Source: JALEFZ01 sp039817415
Lineage (GTDB): Bacteria; Bacteroidota; Bacteroidia; J057
Reading direction: 5' to 3'
Assembly: GCA_039817415.1 (NCBI GenBank)
Contig: JBCBVV010000005.1
Span: forward strand, 124,001 to 188,000
DNA: 64,000 nt
How positions within the stretch are numbered: position 1 is the stretch's first letter; each line of letters begins with the position of its first letter. A program made the translations under genes and the position numbers. Under the pieces are notes generated by a model. That model had not been told where the DNA came from. It worked only from the letters and a program-made list of their open reading frames with translations, and did not search any database. Positions 37,353 to 46,428 of the stretch are shown here, piece by piece.

Positions 37353-40300
37353 GCTTACCCTCAACCGTAAACCATTTTTCCATCATATCACGGATGTGAT
37401 CAATTTTGACGGGCTTGCTAATGTAATCGTCCATTCCAGCTTCAATGCATCGTTCTCGATCCCTAATTAAGGCATTGGCGGTCATGGCTACAATCAGGGG
37501 ATATTCTTCTCTATGAAGGAAATTCTTGCGTATTTCACCTGTCGCTGTCAATCCGTCCATTTCTGGCATTTGCATGTCCATAAAGACCAGGTCGTAAAAC
37601 CTCATTCCCATCGCATCAACTGCCTCCTGACCATTAGCCGCGATGTCTGCACTATAACCAAGTTTGGCAAGTATTCTGGTGGCAACTTTCTGGTTGACAA
37701 CATTGTCTTCAGCAATCAAGATTTTGATGTTTTGAATGGTTTCGTGTTGGCTGGATTTCCCTTTGCGATTCTTAGCCAACTCCTCAATGGCCTTTTGATT
37801 CTTGGAGAAGGTCTGAATAATATAACGGAGCAATAACTTCCTACGAATAGGCTTACTTAAAAAGGCATGAAACAACTCCTTTTCATCTGCTTTTAGGGAA
37901 GAACCCATAGAGGTCAGCATAATCAGGGGAAGAGATTCCTTCTTGAAGCTTGCTCTAATTTGTTTGGCCAACTCAATACCATTTTGATCTGGCATCTGCA
38001 TATCAAGGATCGCAAAATCAATACTTGAATCTTGCTCTAGCGTTGGAATGGCTTCAAAGGGATGTTGCACACTCACAGATTCTATTCCCCAGCTTTGTAG
38101 CTGCTTCTCAAGAATCTTGAGGTTCGTTTTGTTGTCATCAACCAAAAGGGCCTTTTTCCCTCTGATATTTCTTGGTTTAAGGACTTCGGCAGGCGTTTTA
38201 TCCAGTTCCACCTCCACGGTGAAAAAGAAGGTCGATCCCTCTCCATAGGTACTTTCAATCCAGATTTCCCCCTTCATCATATGGACCAGTTTCTTACATA
38301 TCGCCAGCCCTAACCCTGTACCGCCATATTTCCTGGTAGTAGATGCGTCGACCTGTGAGAAGGACTTAAACAATCGCCCAATTTTTTCTTCAGGAATTCC
38401 AATTCCGGTATCAGCTACGGAAAACTGCAACAAGCATCTGTTTCCTTCTCTATATTCTAGTATTTCGGATCGTAAAATGACCTCTCCTTCTGTGGTAAAT
38501 TTGATGGCATTGTTGATCAGGTTTACCATCACTTGGCTGATTCTGGTAGGATCAGAAATGATCTTTCTAGGCAATTGATCACTAGGATCGTAAGCCAACT
38601 CCAATCCTTTGTCATGTGCCTTTGAGCCTAATAGATCAAGGACATCCTCGACTGTTTCTTCCAGATCAAACGCTTGAGCTTCTAATTCAAGCTTACCTGA
38701 ATCGATTTTTGAGAAATCAAGGATGTCATTGATAACTGTCAAGAGATTGTCGCCACTGATTCGAATGGTCTCCACAAATTCCCTTTGTTCATTGTCCAAG
38801 GTAGAATCAAGCAATAGCCCAGTCATACCGATCACTGCGTTCATGGGTGTACGAATTTCATGGCTCATGGTGGCTAGAAATTCAGACTTCGCAACAGCAG
38901 CGGCTTCTGCCTCATTTTTCGCCTTTTTCAAGGCATTTTGATGTTCTTTCTGGGCTGTGATGTCATTCTCAAGGGCGATAAATCGCAACAATTTACCCTT
39001 CTCGTCAAAAATGGGAGTCATGTGGAGCGAAACCCAATAGGGCTGGCCTTCCTTGCTATAGTTTAGAATTTCTTCTGAAAAGGTAACTTGTTCTTTCAGT
39101 TTTTTAGAAATCCGTTGAATAACCTTCTTATCTGTTTTGGGCCCTTGAAGGACTATACCAGGCTTCTTACCTATCATTTCTTCGAGGCTATAGCCTGAAA
39201 TCTTGGTAAAGCCTTCATTCACCCATTCAACCTTTCCTTTGGCATTGGTGATGACCACGCCATTATCGGTTTTACTGGCCACCAAGGATAGTAAGGCCAT
39301 TTGATTTTCGTCCTTCTTACGCTTGCTTATATCGATATAGGTTAAGGAAAGTCCTTCATGTGTACGACCAATAAAGATGTTGAACCAAACCTCTTCCCCT
39401 TGTTGGTCTTCTCCATAGCAAACTTCGAATTCAAAAGGTTGCCCACTTTCCATCACGGACTTCATTCTTTGGAAAAGAATTTTTGTCTGATCATCCGTAT
39501 AAACATCCATCATTCTTTGGCCTACCAATTGATCTGCCTTTAACTGGGTAAATTTCTCGCCGGCTTTGTTGATCAAGGTCCAGACAAAGTCAATGATTTC
39601 TTCTTGTTCATCCAACAGAGGCTTAAACATGGAAATGCCATTTCTCGTGGTATCCAAGAAGCCCTCTAACAGGCCTTCTGTTTCCTTTCTAGCAGTGATG
39701 TCTGAAAGCGAACCTGTTATTCTAGTTGAATGGCCTTCCTCATTTTTGCTCGCCCTACCTTTACCCAAGACCCATACATAGCTTCCATCTGAATGGCGCA
39801 ACCTAAATTCTCCATTCAGTTGGTCTGTCTTGCCTTTGATGTGCTCTACAAATCTATTGAGCACCGTGGCATAATCTTCTGGATGAACCCAACTCATCCA
39901 TTTCTCAGGTGTAACTGTATCGGTGTAATGCTCACGGCCCATGATCTCCTTAAATCGAGGAGAAAGAAATATTTCTTCATTGATTAGGTCCCAATCCCAC
40001 AAGGCATCGTTCGAACCTTCCATGGCCAGCGTATATCGCTCTTTGGTTTTCAGGATTTCGTCTTCCATGGTCTTTTTCTCCCGATCGTGCTCCACACTAG
40101 AAGTTATATTATGACCAAAAACTGCGATTCCTATAATTCTCCCTTCCTCTTTGATAGGATTCAGGCTGAATTCATACCATGTGGTCGATTCTCCCACTTT
40201 AAAGGAAGAACTAAATAAAACTGGCTCTCCAGATAATGCTCTTTTGTAATGGTCAATCCATGAAATATTGGAAAGCTGGGGGACTTCTATACGCTTCAAA

Positions 40301-41046
40301 TCCAAGCCAGGTTCTGCCGTGGCAAGGTAGTGGGTCTCAAATACCTCTTCAAATTTAGTATTGTAAGTCAGTAGCTTGTATTCAGCATCAATCGCCCAAA
40401 TTAGATCACTGCTACTCTCCACCACAGATTTGAAAAAGGTTTTTTCCCTTCCCAATTCGCTACTTCTATCTTTTAATTGGAGTTTGCTATTTAGACTTAA
40501 TCGGGCAGTAATGTAAGTTACCATAATCAAAATCCCGTACATAAATCCTGAGTAAAACTTCGCCAGCAGTTCTACATGCTGAGGAAGGACAAAGCAAAAT
40601 ATGAGGATGGAAAAGAGATTGATACCCAAATAGATATTCAGCAATCTCAAAGTTGGAAGGTAAGCTGAGATTAGCAATATACAGGTAACAGTTGTCAGGA
40701 AAAGATAAGGATTAAGATCCGTTATAAAGTAGAGATAATAACTATAAACCGTCATGAAAGTCAAAGAAGCCTGCGTTAACTGAGATGTTTTCTTCCTAAT
40801 TCCCTCACTGATAAAGGAGGCACTCAGAAGAGACAACATGAAAGCAACCTGGATATAATGCCAAGTTAAATCCATTGGATTCTCTGGTACCATCATATTG
40901 TATAGTATCCCAAAGATCAATAAACCTCCAGATGCAAACACGAGGAAAAACCTCGACAACAACAACTGCCTTGAAAACTCCGACTGGGAGACGCTTTCAG
41001 AAATCTCCTTCCTTAAGGGATTGAGCCTATCTATAAAACCCTTCAT
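37318..41046 (-). CDS. Multi-PAS hybrid histidine kinase with two receivers
   Basis: 1242 residues. An N-terminal module of about six transmembrane helices (~28-185) is followed by about four PAS/PAC domains (~200-700; e.g. TDTVTPEKWMSWVHPED, FTKISGYSLEEMIGK), HisKA with MSHEIRTPMNAVIGM (His ~740), HATPase (DTGIGIP, GGTGLGLAI), and two receiver domains (phospho-Asp in ILDMQMPDQNG and FMDMQMPEMDG). No output domain or HPt is fused, so a separate HPt or regulator is needed; the LytTR regulator 0.5 kb away is one candidate (inference). The signal is unknown. The 3' end overlaps the convergent SLC13 gene by 35 nt. Confidence 0.95.
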   Translation of the reverse strand: MKGFIDRLNPLRKEISESVSQSEFSRQLLLSRFFLVFASGGLLIFGILYNMMVPENPMDLTWHYIQVAFMLSLLSASFISEGIRKKTSQLTQASLTFMTVYSYYLYFITDLNPYLFLTTVTCILLISAYLPTLRLLNIYLGINLFSILIFCFVLPQHVELLAKFYSGFMYGILIMVTYITARLSLNSKLQLKDRSSELGREKTFFKSVVESSSDLIWAIDAEYKLLTYNTKFEEVFETHYLATAEPGLDLKRIEVPQLSNISWIDHYKRALSGEPVLFSSSFKVGESTTWYEFSLNPIKEEGRIIGIAVFGHNITSSVEHDREKKTMEDEILKTKERYTLAMEGSNDALWDWDLINEEIFLSPRFKEIMGREHYTDTVTPEKWMSWVHPEDYATVLNRFVEHIKGKTDQLNGEFRLRHSDGSYVWVLGKGRASKNEEGHSTRITGSLSDITARKETEGLLEGFLDTTRNGISMFKPLLDEQEEIIDFVWTLINKAGEKFTQLKADQLVGQRMMDVYTDDQTKILFQRMKSVMESGQPFEFEVCYGEDQQGEEVWFNIFIGRTHEGLSLTYIDISKRKKDENQMALLSLVASKTDNGVVITNAKGKVEWVNEGFTKISGYSLEEMIGKKPGIVLQGPKTDKKVIQRISKKLKEQVTFSEEILNYSKEGQPYWVSLHMTPIFDEKGKLLRFIALENDITAQKEHQNALKKAKNEAEAAAVAKSEFLATMSHEIRTPMNAVIGMTGLLLDSTLDNEQREFVETIRISGDNLLTVINDILDFSKIDSGKLELEAQAFDLEETVEDVLDLLGSKAHDKGLELAYDPSDQLPRKIISDPTRISQVMVNLINNAIKFTTEGEVILRSEILEYREGNRCLLQFSVADTGIGIPEEKIGRLFKSFSQVDASTTRKYGGTGLGLAICKKLVHMMKGEIWIESTYGEGSTFFFTVEVELDKTPAEVLKPRNIRGKKALLVDDNKTNLKILEKQLQSWGIESVSVQHPFEAIPTLEQDSSIDFAILDMQMPDQNGIELAKQIRASFKKESLPLIMLTSMGSSLKADEKELFHAFLSKPIRRKLLLRYIIQTFSKNQKAIEELAKNRKGKSSQHETIQNIKILIAEDNVVNQKVATRILAKLGYSADIAANGQEAVDAMGMRFYDLVFMDMQMPEMDGLTATGEIRKNFLHREEYPLIVAMTANALIRDRERCIEAGMDDYISKPVKIDHIRDMMEKWFTVEGKLKMERNKEPEA

Positions 41047-41155
41047 CTGTTCCTATTATAGTTCGATTTGATGAAGGGAAAATTATCAATACTTATTTAT
41101 TTCGTAAAGTTCAATTTATGTATAATCTTTCTCGCGTATTACCTATGTAGTATTA

Positions 41156-41449
41156 TTAGACTTTTTCGATCTGAATCAGAGAGAATGCTTGAGGTTTGGC
41201 ATCAAAGAGCTTCTTGGTTCGAGGCCATACGCTCCCAAACAATTCACTTTTTCGATAGGCGTCTAAGCTTTCCTGCTTATCCCATAAGCTGTAGGTATAC
41301 CTTACATTGGGATCATGAGCGTCCTGATGTAGTTCTAACTGATGACAGCCAGGAAAGGAGCGGATGGCTTGCTTACTACTTTCGAAAATTTCGTGAAACG
41401 CTTCAAGGGATTCTTCCTTGAACTCCATTCTGACAATTCGAGTAATCAT
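41156..41449 (-). CDS. ABM-fold (antibiotic biosynthesis monooxygenase-like) protein
   Basis: 97 residues, the length of a single ferredoxin-like ABM domain. Typical features: an N-terminal strand TRIVRMEF, the helix FHEIFESSKQAIRSFPGCHQLEL, the strand YTYSLWDKQESLDAYRKSELF and the final PQAFSLIQIE. Members are dimeric, acting as cofactor-independent oxygenases, heme-degrading enzymes or stress proteins; the activity here is not readable. It is on the minus strand, 109 nt upstream of the hybrid kinase, and could share a transcript with it. Confidence 0.85.
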   Translation of the reverse strand: MITRIVRMEFKEESLEAFHEIFESSKQAIRSFPGCHQLELHQDAHDPNVRYTYSLWDKQESLDAYRKSELFGSVWPRTKKLFDAKPQAFSLIQIEKV

Positions 41450-41481
41450 ATATGTTTCAAACTTCTTGGGTGATAATGGGG

Positions 41482-41512
41482 TTTCCTTTCCTTTAGCAAT
41501 ATGTTAATTTAG
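41482..41512 (+). promoter_or_regulatory. Candidate -33/-7 promoter for the LytTR regulator
   Basis: TTTC (41482-41485), 19 nt, then TAATTTAG (41505-41512), a 7/8 match to TAnnTTTG. It predicts a short leader before the ATG at 41531. Confidence 0.35.
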
Positions 41513-41530
41513 GTCCTAAGGAAATTCCTT

Positions 41531-42304
41531 ATGAAGGTAGTAATTATAGAAGACGAACCCTTGGCGGTAGAACGATTGATCAACCTGATTCATCAATATG
41601 AGTCTCATATTAAGGTCGTTGCCAGCCTAGACTCCATTCAATCAGCTGTGGAATGGTTCCATCAAAATGAGACACCTGACCTTGTCTTCATGGACATACA
41701 ACTCGCTGACGGGCTCAGCTTTGGAATTTTCGACAAGGTCCAGCTCAAAGCCCCCATCATCTTCATCACGGCTTACGACAACTATGCCATCAAGGCCTTT
41801 AAGATGCAAAGTGTGGACTACTTGCTAAAACCCATTAGCTTTGAAGAATTGGCAACCGCTATGGATAAATTCGTCAAAGTATTTTGGGAGAAAAAGGTCC
41901 AAAGCCCTGTAAAAGTAGATTTACAAGCCCTTAAAGCCTTACTTACACAAAAAGAGAAATCCTACAAAACCAGATTTGTCGTCAAAAGAGGAGAACACAT
42001 CCACCCCATCGCGGTCTCTGATATCTTATTTTTTTATAGTGAGGACAAGGCGACTTTGTTCAAAACCCGAGACGGACAGCGTTTCTTTTTAGACTATACC
42101 CTCAACGAACTGGAAGACAAAATTAACCCAGATGAGTTTTTCAGAGTCAATCGCCAGTATTTATGTCGAATCGACTCCATAGAAAAGATTTTAACTTACT
42201 CCCAAAGAAGAATAAGGCTTTACCTGAAGCACACGGGTGATGACACTGAAGTTCTTGTCAGTCGGGAGAAAGTACAAAAGTTTAAGGCTTGGTTGGATCA
42301 GTAG
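41531..42304 (+). CDS. LytTR-family response regulator
   Basis: 257 residues: a receiver domain (1-~120) with the acidic pocket IIEDEP, phospho-Asp55 in FMDIQLADG, Thr in ITAYDN and Lys in LLKPI; a linker; and a LytTR DNA-binding domain (~155-255) with DILFFYSEDKATL and FFRVNRQYLCRID. LytTR regulators of Bacteroidota usually pair with a LytS/YehU-type membrane kinase encoded next door. None is adjacent, so this is an orphan by position. Targets are unknown. Confidence 0.95.
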   Translation: MKVVIIEDEPLAVERLINLIHQYESHIKVVASLDSIQSAVEWFHQNETPDLVFMDIQLADGLSFGIFDKVQLKAPIIFITAYDNYAIKAFKMQSVDYLLKPISFEELATAMDKFVKVFWEKKVQSPVKVDLQALKALLTQKEKSYKTRFVVKRGEHIHPIAVSDILFFYSEDKATLFKTRDGQRFFLDYTLNELEDKINPDEFFRVNRQYLCRIDSIEKILTYSQRRIRLYLKHTGDDTEVLVSREKVQKFKAWLDQ

Positions 42305-42314
42305 GTTTACCTGA

Positions 42315-42644
42315 TTATCCTAGAAGAGAGGATGTGGGAACCCGTATGAGATCTCGAACTGGTTTTCCCTCTACAAAGTGGCTTTTCACAATTCTTTCTA
42401 AGTCCTTCAGGCCGACTTTCCCATAACAGATTCTTCCGGGAATAACCATCATACTAGGACCGTTTAGGCAATTTTTGAGGCAGGAGGAAGCGGACACAAC
42501 GACCTTGCCTTCTAGCTTGTAAGCTGCAATCAGCTTTTCTAGTTCTGATACCAGATTCTCACTCCCCTTATCACTGCAACATCCCCCTCCAAATACACGA
42601 GGCTTATGACTGGTACACACAAAAAGCTGATAGACTTTACTCAT
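42315..42644 (-). CDS. Thioredoxin-fold [2Fe-2S] ferredoxin-like protein
   Basis: 109 residues with the cysteine pattern of thioredoxin-like [2Fe-2S] ferredoxins: VCTSHK (Cys10), GGGCCSDKGS (Cys22/23), then SSCLKNC (Cys55, Cys59), and GPSMMVIP following the last pair. It is a small electron carrier, related to the NuoE C-terminal domain and to the Shethna-type ferredoxins. Its redox partner is unknown. Convergent with the LytTR gene with a 10-nt gap. Confidence 0.88.
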   Translation of the reverse strand: MSKVYQLFVCTSHKPRVFGGGCCSDKGSENLVSELEKLIAAYKLEGKVVVSASSCLKNCLNGPSMMVIPGRICYGKVGLKDLERIVKSHFVEGKPVRDLIRVPTSSLLG

Positions 42645-42789
42645 GAACGAATATAAAAAATTATATATTAAGATTTTTTATTTTCCTATTAAGCCCTTTT
42701 TGAGATGTTTCGCTTACTCAAAGCTCACACAAATAGGAAGCGCTTGTGTTTTTTATCATTAAATCAATGCCAAGGGAACAGATTATCCG

Positions 42790-42797
42790 TAAGTTTG
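42790..42797 (+). promoter_or_regulatory. Candidate -7 element for the UbiA-family gene
   Basis: TAAGTTTG is an exact TAnnTTTG match, 53 nt before the ATG. The expected -33 TTTG is not evident 18-21 nt upstream. Confidence 0.4.
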
Positions 42798-42850
42798 TTT
42801 AAACATTGGATAGATTTCATGGTATCCATAGGTGGTTTAACATTCTATTG

Positions 42851-43720
42851 ATGAAAAAATATCTTTCGCTAGTAAAGTTTGCCCACACTATCTTCGCCCT
42901 ACCCTTCGCCTTGTTGGGCTTGGTTCTTGGGTTTCATTATATGGGGATCAATCAACTGGAACCAGATAAGCCCTGGTGGCAATCCTTGATTCTAGTGGTA
43001 TTGTGTATGGTCTTTGCGCGTTCTGCTGCGATGGCCTTCAATCGCTATGTAGATAGAGACATCGACAAGGCCAATAACCGAACAGCTCTAAGGGAAATTC
43101 CAGCGGGGGTTATCAGCCCTCGTCAGGCGTTGATCTTTATCATAGCCAATTCCGTTCTCTTCATGGGGACAACATGGTTTATCAATCCTCTTTGTTTTGC
43201 CTTATCCCCAGTAGCGTTGATGGTGATTTTGGGATACTCACTCACCAAAAGATTTACAGCACTGTGTCACATGGTGTTGGGCATAGGCTTGGCACTTGCA
43301 CCTGTAGGGGCTTTTATTGCCGTAACTGCACATTTCCAGTGGGAACCCATTATCCTTGGATTGGCTGTCCTGAGTTGGGTGAGTGGATTTGATATCATTT
43401 ATGCCTTACAAGATGAGGGCTTCGACAAGGAGCATCACCTGAATAGCATTCCAGCTCTTCTTGGAAAAAACCGAGCTTTAAACGTTTCTATTTGGCTACA
43501 TATGTTGACAGCCAGTATGATTATACTCTTCGGGTGGATGATGGACGGAAGTTGGGTATTTTGGGCTGGAGCGACCATTTTCATTTCAATGTTGGTCTAC
43601 CAACACCTAATCGTGAAGCCCAATGATCTTTCGCGAGTGAATCTGGCCTTTTTCACCACAAATGGAATAGCTTCAGTTGTCTTTGCTGTCTTCGCGATCA
43701 GTGAATTGCTCCTGGTCTAA
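42851..43720 (+). CDS. UbiA-family polyprenyltransferase
   Basis: 289 residues from the ATG at 42851 (KYLSLVKFAHTIFALPFALLG is the usual N-terminus of the UbiA-like group). The first Asp-rich motif NRYVDRDIDKAN and the second, DIIYALQDEGFDKEHHL, are both intact, and about eight transmembrane helices are present. It attaches a polyprenyl chain to an aromatic acceptor, most likely in menaquinone synthesis; whether in the classical or the futalosine route cannot be told from the window. It stands alone and converges with gldD (12-nt gap). Confidence 0.92.
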   Translation: MKKYLSLVKFAHTIFALPFALLGLVLGFHYMGINQLEPDKPWWQSLILVVLCMVFARSAAMAFNRYVDRDIDKANNRTALREIPAGVISPRQALIFIIANSVLFMGTTWFINPLCFALSPVALMVILGYSLTKRFTALCHMVLGIGLALAPVGAFIAVTAHFQWEPIILGLAVLSWVSGFDIIYALQDEGFDKEHHLNSIPALLGKNRALNVSIWLHMLTASMIILFGWMMDGSWVFWAGATIFISMLVYQHLIVKPNDLSRVNLAFFTTNGIASVVFAVFAISELLLV

Positions 43721-43732
43721 TGGGTTAAGAGC

Positions 43733-44320
43733 TTATTTCCATCTTAAGGTCTGCACAGCATGGGAGACCTCCTCTTTCATATAAGAAATAACCGGAGCCA
43801 ATGAGTCATTCTTCAGGGCTGTCCTAAAGTACAAGGACATAATCATAACCTGTGAATTGATCGTATCTGCGTAAAATACCTGAGCTGGAGTCCCCACATT
43901 TCCGGCAATTTCGAAAATAGTCCCTTTCCCTGTAGGACCTTGTATAGGGTTTTCCTGTATTCTGGTAGCCTTTTTGGTGTGTTTATAGACGAGCTTTCTG
44001 TATTCCTCAAAGTGAGTATTCAAATCTTTCTGGGTCTCGTAGACATTTCGATACGTGATATGCCATTTCAAGTTGAAAGGTTCCATTTGAATGTCTGCCC
44101 AACAGGAGTCTGAGGATGTTCTGCTTATTTTTCCGTAGGAAGGGAATTCAAAGGTGAAGGGACAAGAAGCTTCATCAAAGACCTGATAGCTTCGTTCTTC
44201 TACCTCAGGCGTATCGATTCGATGGTACCCATATTTTCTGGCGAAGGGGGCTGCTTCCTCACAAGCTAGTAGTCCACTTGTAAGAAGTATAAGAACGACT
44301 ACGACCCATTTCATGCTCAT
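43733..44320 (-). CDS. gldD: Gliding motility lipoprotein GldD
   Basis: About 195 residues. A lipoprotein signal ends in LLAC; the body contains the GldD hallmarks KYGYHRIDTPE, SCPFTFEFPSYG, and CWADIQMEPFNLKWHITY. GldD is needed for gliding motility and type IX secretion in Flavobacterium and acts with GldE. It lies directly downstream of gldE (89-nt gap), the order seen across Bacteroidota. Three in-frame ATGs (44326, 44320, 44314) compete; 44320 gives a usable spacing to GGGAA, and 44314 would also give a good signal peptide. Confidence 0.92.
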   Translation of the reverse strand: MSMKWVVVVLILLTSGLLACEEAAPFARKYGYHRIDTPEVEERSYQVFDEASCPFTFEFPSYGKISRTSSDSCWADIQMEPFNLKWHITYRNVYETQKDLNTHFEEYRKLVYKHTKKATRIQENPIQGPTGKGTIFEIAGNVGTPAQVFYADTINSQVMIMSLYFRTALKNDSLAPVISYMKEEVSHAVQTLRWK

Positions 44321-44409
44321 GTCCATTTCCCGCTTTGATTTTATTCTATATGTATCCTGCAGAACTTTTCCCCTGCCCTCCTTAACCTTTAGCCTAACAT
44401 AACTTAGCT

Positions 44410-45795
44410 CTAGGCATTTTCTACCTCTTCGGGGTGAAGGATTACTTTGACCATCGTAATTCGCTTTCTATTGACAGCATTGACGACGAGATCAATATTC
44501 CGATAGGTTATTTTTTTATTTATTTCAGGAAAGGAGCCATTTAATTCCAATATGAGCCCTCCAAGGCTTTCATTGTCTCCACGGGCATCCTCAAAGGTTT
44601 TCTCTTCTAAGCCTAGGATTCTTCTGATGTCGTGTAAAGGTGTTCTTCCCTCAAAAAGATGTTCATGCTCACTGATTTTGGTATGCACCCAGTCGGTTTT
44701 GTCAAACTCATCATTGATTTCCCCAAAAATCTCCTCAATTACATCCTCCAGAGTAATGATCCCGGCCGTTCCTCCAAATTCATCTACCACGATGGCCATA
44801 TGGATTCTTTGGCTTTTGAATTCATCGAGTAGGTCATCAATTTTTTTATTCTCTGGAACGAAATAAGCATCTCGCATCACTTCTTCGATGGAGGGTTTTT
44901 CTGATCCTTTTTTGAGGAAGGGAAGGAGATCTTTGATGTGCAGAATGCCTTTCACCTGATCCAGACTTTCTTCATAAACAGGCAAGCGGGAAAGGCCCTT
45001 CCGTTGGATAAATTGTATCAACTCCTCAAAGGTCCATGAAATGTCAATGGCTTCTACATCTACCCGGGCTCGCATGATGCTTTTCACAGTGATATTAGAA
45101 AAGTTGACAATGCCTTTCAGAATATCTTCATCCTTGGCCTCCCCGATCTTGGCTTTGCTTGCCTTGGACGTGATGTTTATCGCATTTCGAAGGTCATCCA
45201 AAGAAGTTTCAGCCTCCTCAATTTTAACCCTTTTGTAGATAAAGTTGGTCCCCTTAATCAAGGTATTGGAAAGGGGGGTAAGGAATCTATGCAGGAAACG
45301 AATAGGACCATAGGTGATCCTCAAGAGCGCAATCCGGTTCTTGTTGGCATATACTTTCGGGATAATTTCTCCGAAAAACAGCAGCAATGCGGTTACCAAG
45401 CCAATTTCTAACAGAAAAAAGAGGGCATCTGTCCAGCTCAGCAATGTCTGGAAGTACCTTAGGATACCAGAAGCCACCACAATCGCAGCAACGTTGACAA
45501 AGTTGTTGGTGATCAAAATGGTGGCAAGCAATTTTTCATGCTCTTCCAATAAGTGGATAATGCCGTGGGCTAGTTTGGGATTTTTATCCCTCAGGTCCTG
45601 AATGTTGGACTGGGTAAGAGAGAAAAAAGCGACCTCGGCACCTGAGACCATAAAGGAGATGATCAACAGAATAATGAGTGCAATAAAAGGTCCAATGAGA
45701 TTCAGGCCACTTTCTGAATTCAGTAAAAAGAAGGAAAAGGATTCTTGCAACAGATAGCTTCCCCAGCTCCATTGACTACCAGGCTCTGTTTCCAC
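44410..45795 (-). CDS. gldE: Gliding motility protein GldE (CNNM/CorC-type)
   Basis: 461 residues starting at a GTG. A DUF21/CNNM membrane domain (~30-190, with helices including FIALIILLIISFMVSGAEVAFFSL) is followed by a CBS pair (~235-350, IMRARVDVEAID, GLSRLPVYEE, EVMRDAYFV, IVVDEFGGTAGIITLEDV) and a C-terminal CorC/HlyC FAD-like domain. This layout is shared by Mg/Co exporters; GldE is the Bacteroidota member that partners GldD in gliding and type IX secretion. The position between gldD and ssb supports the assignment. A transport role is unproven. Confidence 0.93.
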   Translation of the reverse strand: METEPGSQWSWGSYLLQESFSFFLLNSESGLNLIGPFIALIILLIISFMVSGAEVAFFSLTQSNIQDLRDKNPKLAHGIIHLLEEHEKLLATILITNNFVNVAAIVVASGILRYFQTLLSWTDALFFLLEIGLVTALLLFFGEIIPKVYANKNRIALLRITYGPIRFLHRFLTPLSNTLIKGTNFIYKRVKIEEAETSLDDLRNAINITSKASKAKIGEAKDEDILKGIVNFSNITVKSIMRARVDVEAIDISWTFEELIQFIQRKGLSRLPVYEESLDQVKGILHIKDLLPFLKKGSEKPSIEEVMRDAYFVPENKKIDDLLDEFKSQRIHMAIVVDEFGGTAGIITLEDVIEEIFGEINDEFDKTDWVHTKISEHEHLFEGRTPLHDIRRILGLEEKTFEDARGDNESLGGLILELNGSFPEINKKITYRNIDLVVNAVNRKRITMVKVILHPEEVENA

Positions 45796-45837
45796 TTTTG
45801 TCTATATTTTTAAGGTAAAGGGATATCACAATACAAG

Positions 45838-46326
45838 TTAAAAAGGTAGATCATCCCCCAGGCTAGTATCCTCTGAATCTGGCTTGGAAACGGGATGTTG
45901 CTGCGGATTAGGGTTCGTTGTTGGTGCGTTGGTTTGTGGATTGACGGGGGTATGAATAGGATTTTGTCTGGGTGCACCACTTTGGGCAGGTCGACTATCC
46001 AGCATAATGATCCGGATTCCTTCTACATCTATCCTGCTGCGTTTTTCTCCTTGTGGGGTTTCCCAGCTGCTATTTCTAAGTCTTCCTTCTACAAATACTG
46101 TAGAACCTTTTCTCAGGTATTTGGAAGCGATTTCTGCGTTTCCTCTCCAAAGGGTAACTCTTACCCATTCGGTTCTATCTGAATTATTGCCCTCACGATC
46201 TCGATAGCGCTCCGTACATGCAAGGCTTACAGAGGCATACATAACCCCCTGATCGGTATACCTTACCTCAGGATCATCGCCAAGATTTCCAATCAACTCA
46301 ACTCTATTCAGTCCGTATTTTGCCAT
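45838..46326 (-). CDS. ssb: Single-stranded DNA-binding protein
   Basis: 162 residues. The OB-fold (1-~108) starts with VELIGNLGDDPEVRY and includes RVTLWRGNAEIASKYLRKGSTVFVEG; a Pro/Asn/Gln-rich linker (~115-150) leads to the acidic tail ending DDLPF, which recruits repair proteins. It binds ssDNA as a homotetramer in replication, recombination and repair. It lies between mutY and gldE on the same strand (102-nt and 42-nt gaps), an order conserved in Bacteroidota. Confidence 0.97.
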   Translation of the reverse strand: MAKYGLNRVELIGNLGDDPEVRYTDQGVMYASVSLACTERYRDREGNNSDRTEWVRVTLWRGNAEIASKYLRKGSTVFVEGRLRNSSWETPQGEKRSRIDVEGIRIIMLDSRPAQSGAPRQNPIHTPVNPQTNAPTTNPNPQQHPVSKPDSEDTSLGDDLPF

Positions 46327-46428
46327 TCTATCAAAATAAAAAAATTAGCCTTTAAATGGAATTTATAGTCCTAGTAGAAAATGCTAGGGTCTATCCATCC
46401 ACTGATCAACGGCTGATTTTCACTTATA

